A stretch of DNA of 64,000 bases from Curtobacterium sp. MCBA15_012 (GTDB lineage Bacteria; Actinomycetota; Actinomycetes; Actinomycetales; Microbacteriaceae): positions 310,001 to 374,000 of the forward strand of contig NZ_CP126267.1 of assembly GCF_001864935.2 (NCBI RefSeq), in the 5' to 3' direction. This document shows positions 43,256-52,030 of the stretch, piece after piece. How positions within the stretch are numbered: the first letter of the stretch is position 1; every line of letters begins with the position of its first letter. A program made the position numbers and the translations under genes. The notes below the pieces were generated by a model. That model saw only the letters and a list, made by a program, of their open reading frames with translations. It ran no database searches and was not told the DNA's origin.

Positions 43256-43834
43256 TCACGGCCGGAAGACGTCGTCGAAGCGGACGTCGATCGACTCGAT
43301 CCGCAGTGCGGTGTGGCGTTCGAGGGCGCGCTGCACGACCGCGCGGAGTTCGTCGGCGGTCTCGTCGGCCGAGGCGCCGTAGAGCAGGCCCGCGGTGATG
43401 TCGACGCGGACGGGGGCGTCGGGCGTGCCGATGTCGCCGTCGAGCGAGCACCGGCCCATCAGGACCGTCCGCATCCCGTCGCCGGCACGCCGGACGATGC
43501 CGCGGACGGCCGCCTCGGTCACGGCGAGCCGGAGTCGGGGGTCGGGGTGCGGGACGGGGACGTCCCGGCCGGAGCGCACCTCGGAGCGGATGGCGTCGAG
43601 CAGCCGGTCGATCCACCCGGTCTCGCGGTCGGCGTCGTCGTCGGCGCGACGGAGCAGCGCGTCCGTCGACAGCTCGCGGAGTCGCTGCAGGTTGGACAGG
43701 GCGAGGCGGCACCCGGCCGATCGCTCGATCGACGGGTCGACGGGGGTGCGACCGCGGTCGAGGTACTCCGCGAGCTCCTCGATCGTGTGGCCGTCGAGGT
43801 CGTCGCCGTCGTGCACGGTCACGTCGTCGCTCAT
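43256..43834 (-). CDS. Asp23/Gls24-like envelope-stress protein
   Basis: A 192-residue protein. Residues about 95-190 match the Asp23/Gls24 domain (LRLAVTEAAVRGIVRRAGDG, VRVDITAGLLYG, IESIDVRFDDVF). The first 90 residues are an acidic helical region (HTIEELAEYLDRG) and may bind the sigma factor encoded upstream. The start overlaps the sigma gene (ATGA), so it is translated with it; an anti-sigma role is inference. Confidence 0.8.
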   Translation of the reverse strand: MSDDVTVHDGDDLDGHTIEELAEYLDRGRTPVDPSIERSAGCRLALSNLQRLRELSTDALLRRADDDADRETGWIDRLLDAIRSEVRSGRDVPVPHPDPRLRLAVTEAAVRGIVRRAGDGMRTVLMGRCSLDGDIGTPDAPVRVDITAGLLYGASADETADELRAVVQRALERHTALRIESIDVRFDDVFRP

Positions 43835-44388
43835 CGCCACCCCTCCATCTCCACTGCGAGGAACCGTCGCGCACGGGCCAGGAGCCCCCGCACGGTCGAG
43901 GGGGACAGCTCGAGTTCCTCGGCGATCTCCTGGTAGGACATGCCCGCGGTCTCGCGCAGGAGCCAGCACCGGCGCTGGTCGGTGGGCAGACGGTCGAGGG
44001 CTGCCCACAGGGCGTCGGTCTGCTGCCGTGTCTCGACGATACGCTCCGGCGTCCGGACGGCATCGGCGGGGTGTGCGACCTCGTCGACGTCGTCGTGGTG
44101 CCGCTGACGGCGGAGCCGGTCGAGGGCCTTCCGGGTGGTGATCTGCAGCACCCAGGCGCGGAAGCGTGCCGGCTCCTCGAGCTCGGAGAGCTTCCGCCAC
44201 GCGGTGAGGAAGGACTCCTGCACGACGTCGTCGGACTCGACGTTCGACGCGAGGACCTGCTCGGCGTAGACCCGCATCAGCGGCCCGTGCCGTCGAGCGA
44301 GCACCTCGAAGGCGAGGACGTCGCCGTCCGCGGCGCGGACCACGAGCGTCGCGTCAGCGGCTCTCGCGAGCGGGTCGTCGTCGCTCAT
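43831..44388 (-). CDS. ECF-type RNA polymerase sigma factor
   Basis: A 185-residue sigma-70 family factor. Region 2: FEVLARRHGPLMRVYAEQVL and DDVVQESFLTAWRKL. Region 4: LDRLPTDQRRCWLLRETAGMSYQEIAEELELSPSTVRGLLARARR. It heads an operon with two Asp23-like proteins and a small membrane protein, an arrangement of envelope-stress response. It is divergent from the 44526 gene. Confidence 0.93.
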   Translation of the reverse strand: MSDDDPLARAADATLVVRAADGDVLAFEVLARRHGPLMRVYAEQVLASNVESDDVVQESFLTAWRKLSELEEPARFRAWVLQITTRKALDRLRRQRHHDDVDEVAHPADAVRTPERIVETRQQTDALWAALDRLPTDQRRCWLLRETAGMSYQEIAEELELSPSTVRGLLARARRFLAVEMEGWR

Positions 44389-44525
44389 CCCCACCCGTCG
44401 CTCGGCCGTCCCGACGCGGACCGGTCGGACCTCCGAGCATGCACCGCGCGGTCGAGCGCCGCCCGAACGGCGTGTCACCCGTGGATCTGTGACGTTCCGC
44501 CTCGTGCGCACGTCTTCACGGTGAG

Positions 44526-44807
44526 ATGGACCACGACACGAACGACGTACCCGACGGGTCCACCCCGCAGGCAGCGCCCCCGACCGGTGGCGCCGCACCC
44601 GGCATCGACGCGGCGGTCGTCGCCTTCTGCACGAGCGTCTTCGACCGCTGGCGCTGCGGGGAGCCGGACGGCCACGGCGGGTCGCACCGCGCTGCGTCCG
44701 GCGCCAGCACCGCCTCCTGGAACGAGTCGGCGACCGGACGCGCGCTGCGTGGCTGGGCCGCGCGGACGATGCGCGGTCCGCGGGCAGGAGTGACCGATGA
44801 CGAGTGA
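44526..44807 (+). CDS. Hypothetical protein
   Basis: A 93-residue hydrophilic protein, Pro/Ala/Gly-rich start then VAFCTSVFDRWRCGE with two cysteines. No family recognised. Codon use is normal for the genome. Its ATG follows CGGTGAG; its end overlaps the next gene by 11 bases, so the two are co-translated. Confidence 0.65.
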   Translation: MDHDTNDVPDGSTPQAAPPTGGAAPGIDAAVVAFCTSVFDRWRCGEPDGHGGSHRAASGASTASWNESATGRALRGWAARTMRGPRAGVTDDE

Positions 44808-45435
44808 GGTCCACGAGGTGCCGGTGACCGTCGCGCCCCCTGCAGTGCTGTTCGTCCCGTGGGGGCCGTCCAGCGTCGACCGCGCGGCGCGGACCGCGAT
44901 CGAGCTCCGGCAGGACCGCGACCTCGGCGGTCTGGTCGTCGCGAACGAGAAGGCACTCGTGCCGGACCTGTTGTCGTCCTGGCCCCACCGCACCCTCCGG
45001 ACCCGCACCGCGATCCCGGACCGGACCGCGGTCGCGGTGGTCCGACCGAGCTACGAGCTGCTCGCCGGCCTCCGGCTCGGGGCGGACTGCGTCGTCGTCG
45101 TCGCCGAGGACCCGGCTGAGCCGCTCGGCGGGTGGGCGCAGTTCGTCGGCGCGCTCGACCTGGACAGCGGCGAGGTCCAGGGACTCGACGTGGACGACGC
45201 CGTCGAGGAGGGGTTCGTCCGCCTCCTCGACGCCACCCGTGGCGGACTGCCCGACGAGCGGTCGGTGCGCCGTGCGCGCGAGGCCGTGGAACACCTCCGG
45301 TCGCTCGGGCTGTCGGGGCCGCAGGTCGTCGGGTACCTGCTCAGCGGTCGTCGGCCGCCGGGGGTGCGCGGGTACCACGGTGACGCCCCGTTCAACGCCC
45401 GTGCGATCCGACGGCTGCGCGCGCTGCTCGACTGA
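44797..45435 (+). CDS. Hypothetical protein
   Basis: A 212-residue soluble protein of unknown family. It looks like an alpha/beta N-terminal domain (VLFVPWGPSSVDRAARTAIEL, VAVVRPSYELLAGL) followed by helices ending LSGPQVVGYLLSGRRPPGVRG. The start lies within the end of the 44526 gene. No motif supports a function. Confidence 0.75.
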   Translation: MTSEVHEVPVTVAPPAVLFVPWGPSSVDRAARTAIELRQDRDLGGLVVANEKALVPDLLSSWPHRTLRTRTAIPDRTAVAVVRPSYELLAGLRLGADCVVVVAEDPAEPLGGWAQFVGALDLDSGEVQGLDVDDAVEEGFVRLLDATRGGLPDERSVRRAREAVEHLRSLGLSGPQVVGYLLSGRRPPGVRGYHGDAPFNARAIRRLRALLD

Positions 45436-45503
45436 GGTTGGCGCATCGGGGCTCCGCGGAGGCCGTGTTGACAGGACCTCGGCGTCCACGAGACCGTGGT
45501 GAC

Positions 45504-45686
45504 GTGCGCAACGGTCTCGTCCTCGGTCTCGTCGCGGCGGGCTTCGGCGTCGTCGGCATGGTCCTGACGTTCGTGTGGGACACGTCCCGGTCCGGTCCGC
45601 TGCTGGCGCTCGCGGGCGTGGCGCTGCTCGTCGCGGTGGTGTTCGTGGGGCTCTCGGTGCGCGCGACGCGATCGACCCGCGACTGA
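45504..45686 (+). CDS. Small two-helix membrane protein
   Basis: A 60-residue protein with two hydrophobic helices (LVLGLVAAGFGVVGMVLTFV and LLALAGVALLVAVVFVGL) and a short basic tail. GTG start, weak ribosome site. Function unknown. Confidence 0.55.
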   Translation: MRNGLVLGLVAAGFGVVGMVLTFVWDTSRSGPLLALAGVALLVAVVFVGLSVRATRSTRD

Positions 45687-45781
45687 GCCCGAGCGCGGCG
45701 GTCGCATCCCGGGTCTCGTCGTCGCTCGATCACGAGCGCACGCACGCTCGATGGCCTGCTGGCCAGCTGCCCGCGCGCGAA

Positions 45782-45801
45782 CCTCATCCGATCGGATGAG
45801 G
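45782..45801. promoter_or_regulatory. Perfect 20-base palindrome upstream of the secreted protein gene
   Basis: CCTCATCCGATCGGATGAGG is a complete palindrome, followed 20 bases later by TAGATT (45822-45827), a likely -10. The palindrome overlaps the -35 position, so it may be a repressor or activator site. Confidence 0.65.
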
Positions 45802-45877
45802 GTGATTCCTGAGTGCTCTCATAGATTCGGGTGTGTGCCGGGGCGAGGGGCCCCTGCCGCATCAGATGGGGGAATCA

Positions 45878-46891
45878 ATGCTGTTGACGGGAAGAGCCTT
45901 CGGGCTCGCGGGGGTCGGACTGCTGTGCGTCGCCGCCATGGCGGGGACGTCCACGGTCGCGTTCGCCGACGACACCGAACAGGTCGACGCGATGGCCGCT
46001 GTCGAGGGGATCGCGCCGGAGGTCCTGGAAGGTGTCGCGTCGCCCGACAGTGCCGACGGTGACGCCTCGACGTACGTCGCCAGCGGCGTCGACATCACCG
46101 TCCCGAAGGATGCCGGCGACGGCGCCGTCCTGCAGGCCGGGAACCACGAGCTCACCGTGTCGCTGCCGTTCGCGAACCAGGCGGCAACTGCGGTGGACGT
46201 CGGCGGGGGACTGACGACGTTCGACAACCAGAACTCGTCGACGACCGCGCCGATCGCACGAGAGGACGGCAGTCTGCAGATCCTCACGATCATCGACGAT
46301 GCCAGCGCGCCCACCCGGTACGACTACGACCTGTCGGTCCCCAGCGGTGGACAGATGACGATCCGCGAGGACGGCGTCGTCATCATCTCCGATCGCGACG
46401 GCGGTTTCGCCGGCACCGTGGCACCGGCTTGGGCGAAGGACGCGACGGGGGCGCCGATCGGAACCCACTACGAGGTGCAGGGCAACACCCTGACGCAGGT
46501 GGTGGAGCATGCTCCGGGCACCCAGTACCCGGTCGTCGCCGACCCGTGGCTCGGGATCACGCTCTTCAAGAGCTTCAAGCGCGACACCTACCACGGCGAT
46601 TACCGCTACAGCGCCTGGGTGACCGGTCCCGGCGCACTGGTCCTCAGCGGTGGTGGCGGAGTGGGCGGGTACGCAGCCGGACAGGCCGTGTTCCGCGGTG
46701 CGGGTTGGGATGAGTGGAAGGCCAAGTGGCCAGCGATCACGAACAAGGCCACGCTGCAGCAGCAGTACAACTGCCACGTCGCGGCGAGCGTGTACGGGCT
46801 GCCGTTCACGCAGGACTACAACCTCGAGCGGTACCGGGCGAACCGCTCGAACTGGGTCGCAGGAGTTGCCTCCCACCGCTGCAACTGGTGA
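45878..46891 (+). CDS. Secreted protein with DUF2599-like C-terminus
   Basis: A 337-residue exported protein with signal peptide (MLLTGRAFGLAGVGLL, cleavage near AFADD). The middle is beta-rich (ITVPKDAGDGAVLQAG). The final 100 residues (VADPWLGITLFKSF, WDEWKAKWPAI, YNCHVAASVYG, ending HRCNW) resemble DUF2599, with two cysteines that may pair. ATG 45878 follows GGGGGAA. Followed by a small membrane gene and a terminator. Role unknown; such proteins are found in actinobacterial secreted and toxin-like loci. Confidence 0.8.
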   Translation: MLLTGRAFGLAGVGLLCVAAMAGTSTVAFADDTEQVDAMAAVEGIAPEVLEGVASPDSADGDASTYVASGVDITVPKDAGDGAVLQAGNHELTVSLPFANQAATAVDVGGGLTTFDNQNSSTTAPIAREDGSLQILTIIDDASAPTRYDYDLSVPSGGQMTIREDGVVIISDRDGGFAGTVAPAWAKDATGAPIGTHYEVQGNTLTQVVEHAPGTQYPVVADPWLGITLFKSFKRDTYHGDYRYSAWVTGPGALVLSGGGGVGGYAAGQAVFRGAGWDEWKAKWPAITNKATLQQQYNCHVAASVYGLPFTQDYNLERYRANRSNWVAGVASHRCNW

Positions 46892-46920
46892 CCGTTGCAC
46901 GACCGATCGGAGAGAAGCGC

Positions 46921-47187
46921 ATGAAGAAGTGGATGATCGCTTCCGCTGCCGCAGCGGGAGTCGGAGCGCTCACGGCAATCGGGTTCCTCGTCGCGATGGG
47001 CGTCGACTACCGCATGCAGGAAGCGACCGGCGTGGAACCCGGGTACACGCCCGACGGCATCGTCGGAGGCTTCCAGGTCGGCCTCTGGCTCCTCGGCGTC
47101 GGGATCGTGGCACTCGTCGCCTGCGTCGTCGTCGCAGCCGCGCGTCGCCGAGGTGGAAGTGGCTCGACATCCCCTTCTGAGCGCTGA
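46921..47187 (+). CDS. Small membrane protein
   Basis: An 88-residue protein with two hydrophobic segments (ASAAAAGVGALTAIGFLVA and VGLWLLGVGIVALVACVVV) and a basic end. Ribosome site GGAGAGAAG. It is co-transcribed with the DUF2599-like gene 29 bases upstream and could serve as its membrane partner or immunity protein; that is speculation. Confidence 0.75.
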   Translation: MKKWMIASAAAAGVGALTAIGFLVAMGVDYRMQEATGVEPGYTPDGIVGGFQVGLWLLGVGIVALVACVVVAAARRRGGSGSTSPSER

Positions 47188-47193
47188 CGGGCT

Positions 47194-47230
47194 CTCGGGC
47201 AGCAGCACCGCTCCGGTGCTGCTGCCCGAG
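47194..47230 (+). terminator. Rho-independent terminator
   Basis: A perfect 17-pair stem (CTCGGGCAGCAGCACCG with its complement) around CTC, seven bases after the 46921 gene stop. No long U-tract. Confidence 0.85.
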
Positions 47231-47310
47231 ACCTCGATCCGCTCGACTCGACGACATGGCGCTGACCCGGCAGCGCTCCTCCCGTCCCGCCGCTCGGTAG
47301 CCGGTAGCCC

Positions 47311-47700
47311 TCAGCGGTCCTCGTCGTGGATCGCGACGAACGCCTCGTGGGCCCGCTCGTTCGTGGCGGGCGACGTCGACCGGTAGGTGCGCGACCCCGA
47401 CCGCCCGGGGTGGAGCACCTGCACGGTGAACGGTGTCCCGAGCTCGACCGCGAGCGCCTGCGCGAGCCGTTCGCCCTCGCGCTCGAAGGCCCGTCGGACG
47501 TCCGCAAGGACCGCGTACGGGTCCCGAGGATCTCCGGCCTCGGAGAAGCAGGCGTCGAACGCCCGGAGGTCCCGATCGAGGTCGGGCGACAGGTGCATCT
47601 CGTCGTGGTCGCGGGGACCGCGGTACCAGACCGGGCTGTCGCCGTGGTCGACGAAGACCCGGACGAGCCACTCGTCACGCTCACGCACCGGCTTCCGCAT
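47311..47700 (-). CDS. Hypothetical protein
   Basis: A 129-residue hydrophilic protein. It reads VRERDEWLVRVFVDHGDSPV and later LGTPFTVQVLHPGRSGSRTY. No known family. Codon use is typical. Tandem with the GNAT gene at 47799 on the same strand, 98 bases downstream. Confidence 0.7.
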   Translation of the reverse strand: MRKPVRERDEWLVRVFVDHGDSPVWYRGPRDHDEMHLSPDLDRDLRAFDACFSEAGDPRDPYAVLADVRRAFEREGERLAQALAVELGTPFTVQVLHPGRSGSRTYRSTSPATNERAHEAFVAIHDEDR

Positions 47701-47798
47701 CCCGCCATCCTGCGCGAGCGACGTGGTCACGTCCGTGACCGTGGCCCGTCTGACGGGCCGGGCCACCCGACGGCGCGTCGGCCGACCCGTGACCGCCG

Positions 47799-48743
47799 TC
47801 ACTGCGCGTGCACGATGCGCACACGGGTGACGGTGAACCCTGCGCGCTCGAACGCCGCCCGCATGGGGGTGTTGGCCGCGTCGGTCGTGCCGACGATCCG
47901 GGCCTGACCGTCGTCGTGGTGGACGTGGGTCATCTCCGCGAGCAGGTCGTGGACGTACCCGTGTCCACGGTGCTCGGGGACCACGCCGAGGTAGCTGATG
48001 CTCGCGTCGTACGCCGTCCTGGTGGGGATGATGAACCCCACCGTCGTCCCGTCCGGGAGGTGCGCGGTCCGCCAGGCCTGCCGGTCGCCGGGCAGTGAGC
48101 GGTAGAAGTCGAGGTCGTCGTCGGCGAGTGCGTCGATCCCGTCGCGGGCGACCACGTCGTTCGTGTGCGCGTCGAGGGAGCCGGTCGCGACGGCGGCGAA
48201 CAGCGCCCGGAAGGTCTCGTCGTCCGCGGGGGCGAACCGCAGGCGGGTCGGGCGCGGCGGCTTCGCATCCGTCGCGGTGCGCGCGAAGCTGACGCGTTCC
48301 GTGGTCCGCGTGAAACCGCCGAGGTGTGCGGCTTCGTGACGCCACCGCACCGCCTCCACCGCTGCCGGATCGCTCGCCCAGGTCGGGGCGGCGTCGACGA
48401 TGAACTCGAGCGGCGCGCCGGCACCGAAGGCGTCCAGTCCCGCGCGGACCAACGCGGCACCGATCTCGACCGCCGCCGGGCCTCCTGTGCTGGTGCTGAG
48501 GCAGTCCAGGGTGACGGGGCGGTCTCCGTCGGACCGGCCCCACCAGAGCGCTCGGCCGACGGGCCGCCCTTGCTGTTCCGCGAGCCAGGACCACTCCGGC
48601 CGGTAGTTGCCCGTGCGGAGTTCCGCGGTGAGGCGGTCGGCGTCGATCCGTGCCACGGGGTCGTCGCTGGTCCACCGGGTCAGGGCGGGGACGTCGTCGG
48701 GCGTCGCACGTCGGATCCGGGTCGGCGGTGTGGTGGGGGTCAT
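47799..48743 (-). CDS. GNAT acetyltransferase with two GNAT domains
   Basis: A 314-residue protein with two tandem GNAT folds. The C-terminal one has an acetyl-CoA loop (VVPEHRGHGYVHDLLAE) and TTDAANTPMRAAFERAGF, the N-terminal one is more degenerate. This layout resembles mycothiol synthase-like and related actinobacterial acetyltransferases, but the protein is not MshD by its motifs. Acceptor unknown. Confidence 0.85.
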   Translation of the reverse strand: MTPTTPPTRIRRATPDDVPALTRWTSDDPVARIDADRLTAELRTGNYRPEWSWLAEQQGRPVGRALWWGRSDGDRPVTLDCLSTSTGGPAAVEIGAALVRAGLDAFGAGAPLEFIVDAAPTWASDPAAVEAVRWRHEAAHLGGFTRTTERVSFARTATDAKPPRPTRLRFAPADDETFRALFAAVATGSLDAHTNDVVARDGIDALADDDLDFYRSLPGDRQAWRTAHLPDGTTVGFIIPTRTAYDASISYLGVVPEHRGHGYVHDLLAEMTHVHHDDGQARIVGTTDAANTPMRAAFERAGFTVTRVRIVHAQ

Positions 48744-48822
48744 CGACCACGAGCCTGCCGCGTCGGCCGCCGATCCACCAGGGCCGGCAGGCGGCCGCTG
48801 CGCGCCCGGAGGTGCGGACCCC

Positions 48823-49161
48823 TCACCGGGGAGCGAGCACACGGTGCGGGATCCACCCCGCACGGCCGTCCGCGTTCCGGCACCAGGCCCAACCGCTCTC
48901 CGGGTCGTCCTCGACGACCTCGACGACCTCGCCGGCCTCGGCGGGGAGCTCCGTGGTGTCGTACCCGACCCGCACGACGCCCGACGGGCCGTCGACGTCG
49001 ATGTGCCGCGCCGGCACCCATCCCGTTCCGTGTGCTGTGGTCACGAACACGAACGCGGGCCACTCGGTGTCCCGGTCCCCGACCTGGACGACCTCGCCGG
49101 GCCGCACCACCAGCGGGGCCCGTGCCGGGATTGCGTGGTCAGCGGTCAACACGTGTCGCAC
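48823..49161 (-). CDS. Tandem SH3-domain protein
   Basis: A 112-residue protein with two SH3-like domains (LVVRPGEVVQVGDRD..WVPARHI and TELPAEAGEVVEVVEDD..GWIPHRVL), each ending with the W-x-P motif. No signal peptide, so it is likely cytoplasmic. A short REP-like element lies upstream. Confidence 0.8.
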   Translation of the reverse strand: MRHVLTADHAIPARAPLVVRPGEVVQVGDRDTEWPAFVFVTTAHGTGWVPARHIDVDGPSGVVRVGYDTTELPAEAGEVVEVVEDDPESGWAWCRNADGRAGWIPHRVLAPR

Positions 49162-49227
49162 GGCACCGATCCTGCCACCAGCCGGGACGGGCGCGGCGGA
49201 GCGGGCGGGCGCCGTGGCGCGGGACGT

Positions 49228-49320
49228 GACGGACGGGAGGCGCGGTTCCGGCCCGCACCGCGCCTCCCGTCCGTCATCCGGTCGCGTCGACGGCCGTGGC
49301 CGGCCCGACGGGGCGGCCCG
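49228..49320. repeat. REP-like palindromic element with tail
   Basis: Perfect 19-base arms GACGGACGGGAGGCGCGGT and its complement (49228-49275) around a ten-base loop. The following about 45 bases (CATCCGGTCG..GACGGGGCGGCCC) also match the bases after the 58119 copy. The rest of the gap to 49479 is GC-rich filler without a gene. Confidence 0.85.
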
Positions 49321-49479
49321 ACCGGCGGAGCGTGGCCGGCCGACGGGATCGCCCGGCCGTGGCCGGCGCCCCGGGCCGCCTGGCGGACCGCCCGCGGTCG
49401 TGCGCGCGTGCGTCCTTCCGACGGGGGCGCCGACCGGGTTCCCACCGGATCGACCCCGACGCCGGAGCGTCGCCCGGGG

Positions 49480-50535
49480 TCAGTCGCGGGTGGGCTCCCC
49501 TGCGGGAGCGCTCGACCCCCGCACCACCAGCTGCACCGGGTTGCGGACCCGGCCGCGCCGGACGTTCCCGTCGATGGTGTCGACGAGGGCCTCGGCGGCC
49601 AGGCGTCCGAGTTCCTGCAGGTTCATGTCCACGCTGGTCAGGTGCGGGCGTGCGCCCTCGACCAGGATGTCCCAGTTGTCGAAGCCGACGACCGCCACGT
49701 CGTCCGGGATCCGCCGCCCCGATTCGCGGACGGCGTCCATGACCCCGCGGGCGATGTGGTCGCTGCCGGCGACGATCGCGTCGACGTCGGGGTGCGCCTC
49801 GAGGAGCCGGACGGTCGCCTGGCGTCCCCAGGCTTCGTTCCAGCTGCCGAACACCAGACCCGGGGTGCCGACGAGTTCGAGTCCGTGGTCCTCCGTCGCC
49901 GCGGCTGCCCCGCGGAGGCGGTCCCGGGCGGCGGCGTAGGTGTCCTCGCCGTTGACGATCGCGATGCGTCGGCGACCGACGGCGACGAGGTGGTCGACGG
50001 CCAGGCGCCCGGCGAGCTCGTTGTCCGGCTCGAACGACAGGTCCTGGTCGTCGGTCGACGGCGCGTAGACGTAGACGACGGGGACGTTCGGCTTCGACTG
50101 CATCGGCGGGCGGGGGCTCGTGGTGCGGCCGACGACCAGGACGCCGTCGACCCGCCGGGTGAGCAGGGACTGCAGCTGGAGCTGCTCGCGGAGCACGCTG
50201 TCCCGCGCGTCCGCGAGCAGGACGCTCAGCGACCCGGCGCCGAACGCGTCCTCCGCCCCGAGCAGGATCGGCAGGACGAACCGGTTGTCGAGGTCACTCG
50301 TGAGCATGCCGATGGTGTTGGTGGGCGCACGGTTCAGGGCTCGGGCGAACGGGTTCGGGACGAACGCGAGGGCGGACGCCGCGGCCGTCACGGCCTCGCG
50401 TGCCCGCGCGCTGACGTGCGCCTTCCCGTTCAGCGCCTTGGACGCGGTCGCGACGGAGACCCCCGCTGCCCGTGCCACGTCGGCCAGGGTGACGGTCGTC
50501 GCCGTGGTGTCGGTGCCGCTGTCGTCGTCGCTCAT
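49480..50535 (-). CDS. LacI-family regulator of the arabinoside locus
   Basis: A 351-residue repressor. Helix-turn-helix VTLADVARAAGVSVATASKALNGK, hinge PNPFARALNRA, then the sugar-sensing domain. Divergent from the binding-protein operon at 50705; two palindromic operators lie in the shared promoter region. GTG/ATG choice: ATG 50535 with GGAGGC upstream. Confidence 0.93.
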   Translation of the reverse strand: MSDDDSGTDTTATTVTLADVARAAGVSVATASKALNGKAHVSARAREAVTAAASALAFVPNPFARALNRAPTNTIGMLTSDLDNRFVLPILLGAEDAFGAGSLSVLLADARDSVLREQLQLQSLLTRRVDGVLVVGRTTSPRPPMQSKPNVPVVYVYAPSTDDQDLSFEPDNELAGRLAVDHLVAVGRRRIAIVNGEDTYAAARDRLRGAAAATEDHGLELVGTPGLVFGSWNEAWGRQATVRLLEAHPDVDAIVAGSDHIARGVMDAVRESGRRIPDDVAVVGFDNWDILVEGARPHLTSVDMNLQELGRLAAEALVDTIDGNVRRGRVRNPVQLVVRGSSAPAGEPTRD

Positions 50536-50545
50536 GGTGCCTCCG

Positions 50546-50615
50546 AAACTAGTTTACGAATTTCCTTGACACCTCGGTAGGGCGGATCGTAGATTCCTCC
50601 CGAAACCGGTTTCGG
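50546..50615. promoter_or_regulatory. Divergent promoter and LacI operators
   Basis: TTGACA (50566-50571) and TAGATT (50590-50595) give a sigma-70-like promoter with an 18-base spacer for the rightward operon. The perfect 16-base palindrome CCGAAACCGGTTTCGG (50600-50615) sits right after the -10. A second site, AAACTAGTTT (50546-50555), is just before the LacI start. Both have the LacI-family form with palindromic centre. Confidence 0.85.
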
Positions 50616-50704
50616 TTCCCTCGACGGCGAGGCAGCGTCGCCGAGGGGACCGTTGCCGGACCCGAACCTGCGATCACGTCGCATTCAGAGAGGAACCCGT
50701 GATC

Positions 50705-51949
50705 ATGCGCACCAAGACCGCAATCCGCATCGGCGCGCTGGTGGCAGCAGCCAGCGTCGTCGCCGGTCTCACCGGCTGTTCGGCCCAGTCCTCCGGCTCG
50801 TCGGACGCCGCGAAGGGCACCTACACGTTCTGGGACCCGTACCCCCAGTACGACGCGTCCTCCGCGTGGGGCAAGCTCGTCGCGAAGTGCGGCACCGACG
50901 CCGGTGTCACCGTCAAGCGCACCGGCTACGACACCTCCGACCTGACGAACAAGGCGCTGCTCGCCGGCCAGCAGGGCAAGTCGCCCGACGTCCTGCTCGT
51001 CGACAACCCCGTCGTCTCGACCCTGGCCCAGGCCGGGATCCTGACCGACACCGGGACGAACGGCCTGCAGACCGGGTCGATCTCCAAGAACATCCTCGGC
51101 GCGGGCGTCATCGACGGCAAGACGTACGGCGTCCCGATCGGCGCGAACACCCTGGCGCTGTACTACAACCCGAAGGTGCTCGAGGCCGCCGGGGTCGACG
51201 TCTCCACGATCAAGGACTGGGACTCGCTGACCGCGGCCCTCGCGAAGGTGAAGGCCGCCGGCAAGAAGGGCATCACCTTCTCCGGGATCAACACCGAGGA
51301 GGGCTCGTTCCAGTTCCTCCCGTGGTTCTGGGGCGCCGGCGCCGACCTGACCAAGCTCGACTCGTCGAAGGCCGAATCCGCGCTGAACCTGTGGAAGGAC
51401 TGGATCGACAAGGGCTACGCGCCGAACTCGGTGATCCAGAACACCCAGACCACCAGCTGGCAGGAGTTCCAGTCCGGTGACTTCGCGTTCGGCGAGAACG
51501 GCACCTGGCAGAAGGACGCGGCGAAGCAGATGGGCGCCGGCGTCATCACGATCCCGGCGAAGGACGGCGGCGCCGCGCCGGTGCCGACCGGTGGCGAGTT
51601 CTTCACGGTCCCCGTGCAGAAGGACGACGCCCGCTACGCGACGACGAAGAAGATCGTCTCGTGCCTGTCGTCGGGCGACGACGTCGTGAAGACCGACAAC
51701 ACGCTCAACTACATCGCCGCGTCGTCCAGCCTGCAGCAGCAGCAGCTCGCCGCGAACAAGGACCTGTCCACCTGGGTCGACGCGGTCAAGGCCGCGCGGG
51801 CACGCACCGGCGACGACCTCGGCGTGAAGTACCCGGTCATCTCGGAGCAGCTCTGGACCGCGGTGCAGAAGGCCGAGTCCGGTTCCGCATCGCCGTCCGA
51901 CGCGCTGCAGGCGGCCCAGCAGGCGGTCGACGCGAAGCTCACCAAGTAG
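50705..51949 (+). CDS. Sugar ABC importer substrate-binding lipoprotein
   Basis: A 414-residue family-1 binding protein with signal peptide and lipobox (VVAGLTGC). It reads TYTFWDPYPQYDASSAWG at the start of the mature part and has YYNPKVLEAAGVD and the FGENGTWQ pocket region. ATG 50705; an in-frame GTG at 50699 is closer to AGAGAGG and also possible. It feeds the two permeases downstream. No ATPase gene is in the locus, so a shared MsiK-type ATPase is likely. The GH127 gene points to an arabinooligosaccharide ligand. Confidence 0.9.
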   Translation: MRTKTAIRIGALVAAASVVAGLTGCSAQSSGSSDAAKGTYTFWDPYPQYDASSAWGKLVAKCGTDAGVTVKRTGYDTSDLTNKALLAGQQGKSPDVLLVDNPVVSTLAQAGILTDTGTNGLQTGSISKNILGAGVIDGKTYGVPIGANTLALYYNPKVLEAAGVDVSTIKDWDSLTAALAKVKAAGKKGITFSGINTEEGSFQFLPWFWGAGADLTKLDSSKAESALNLWKDWIDKGYAPNSVIQNTQTTSWQEFQSGDFAFGENGTWQKDAAKQMGAGVITIPAKDGGAAPVPTGGEFFTVPVQKDDARYATTKKIVSCLSSGDDVVKTDNTLNYIAASSSLQQQQLAANKDLSTWVDAVKAARARTGDDLGVKYPVISEQLWTAVQKAESGSASPSDALQAAQQAVDAKLTK

Positions 51950-52030
51950 GCGCCCGACCGCCCGACCGCACGACCGCACCACGCGGACACCACCCACCGC
52001 ACCACCACGGAAACGGAAGTCGACACGACC

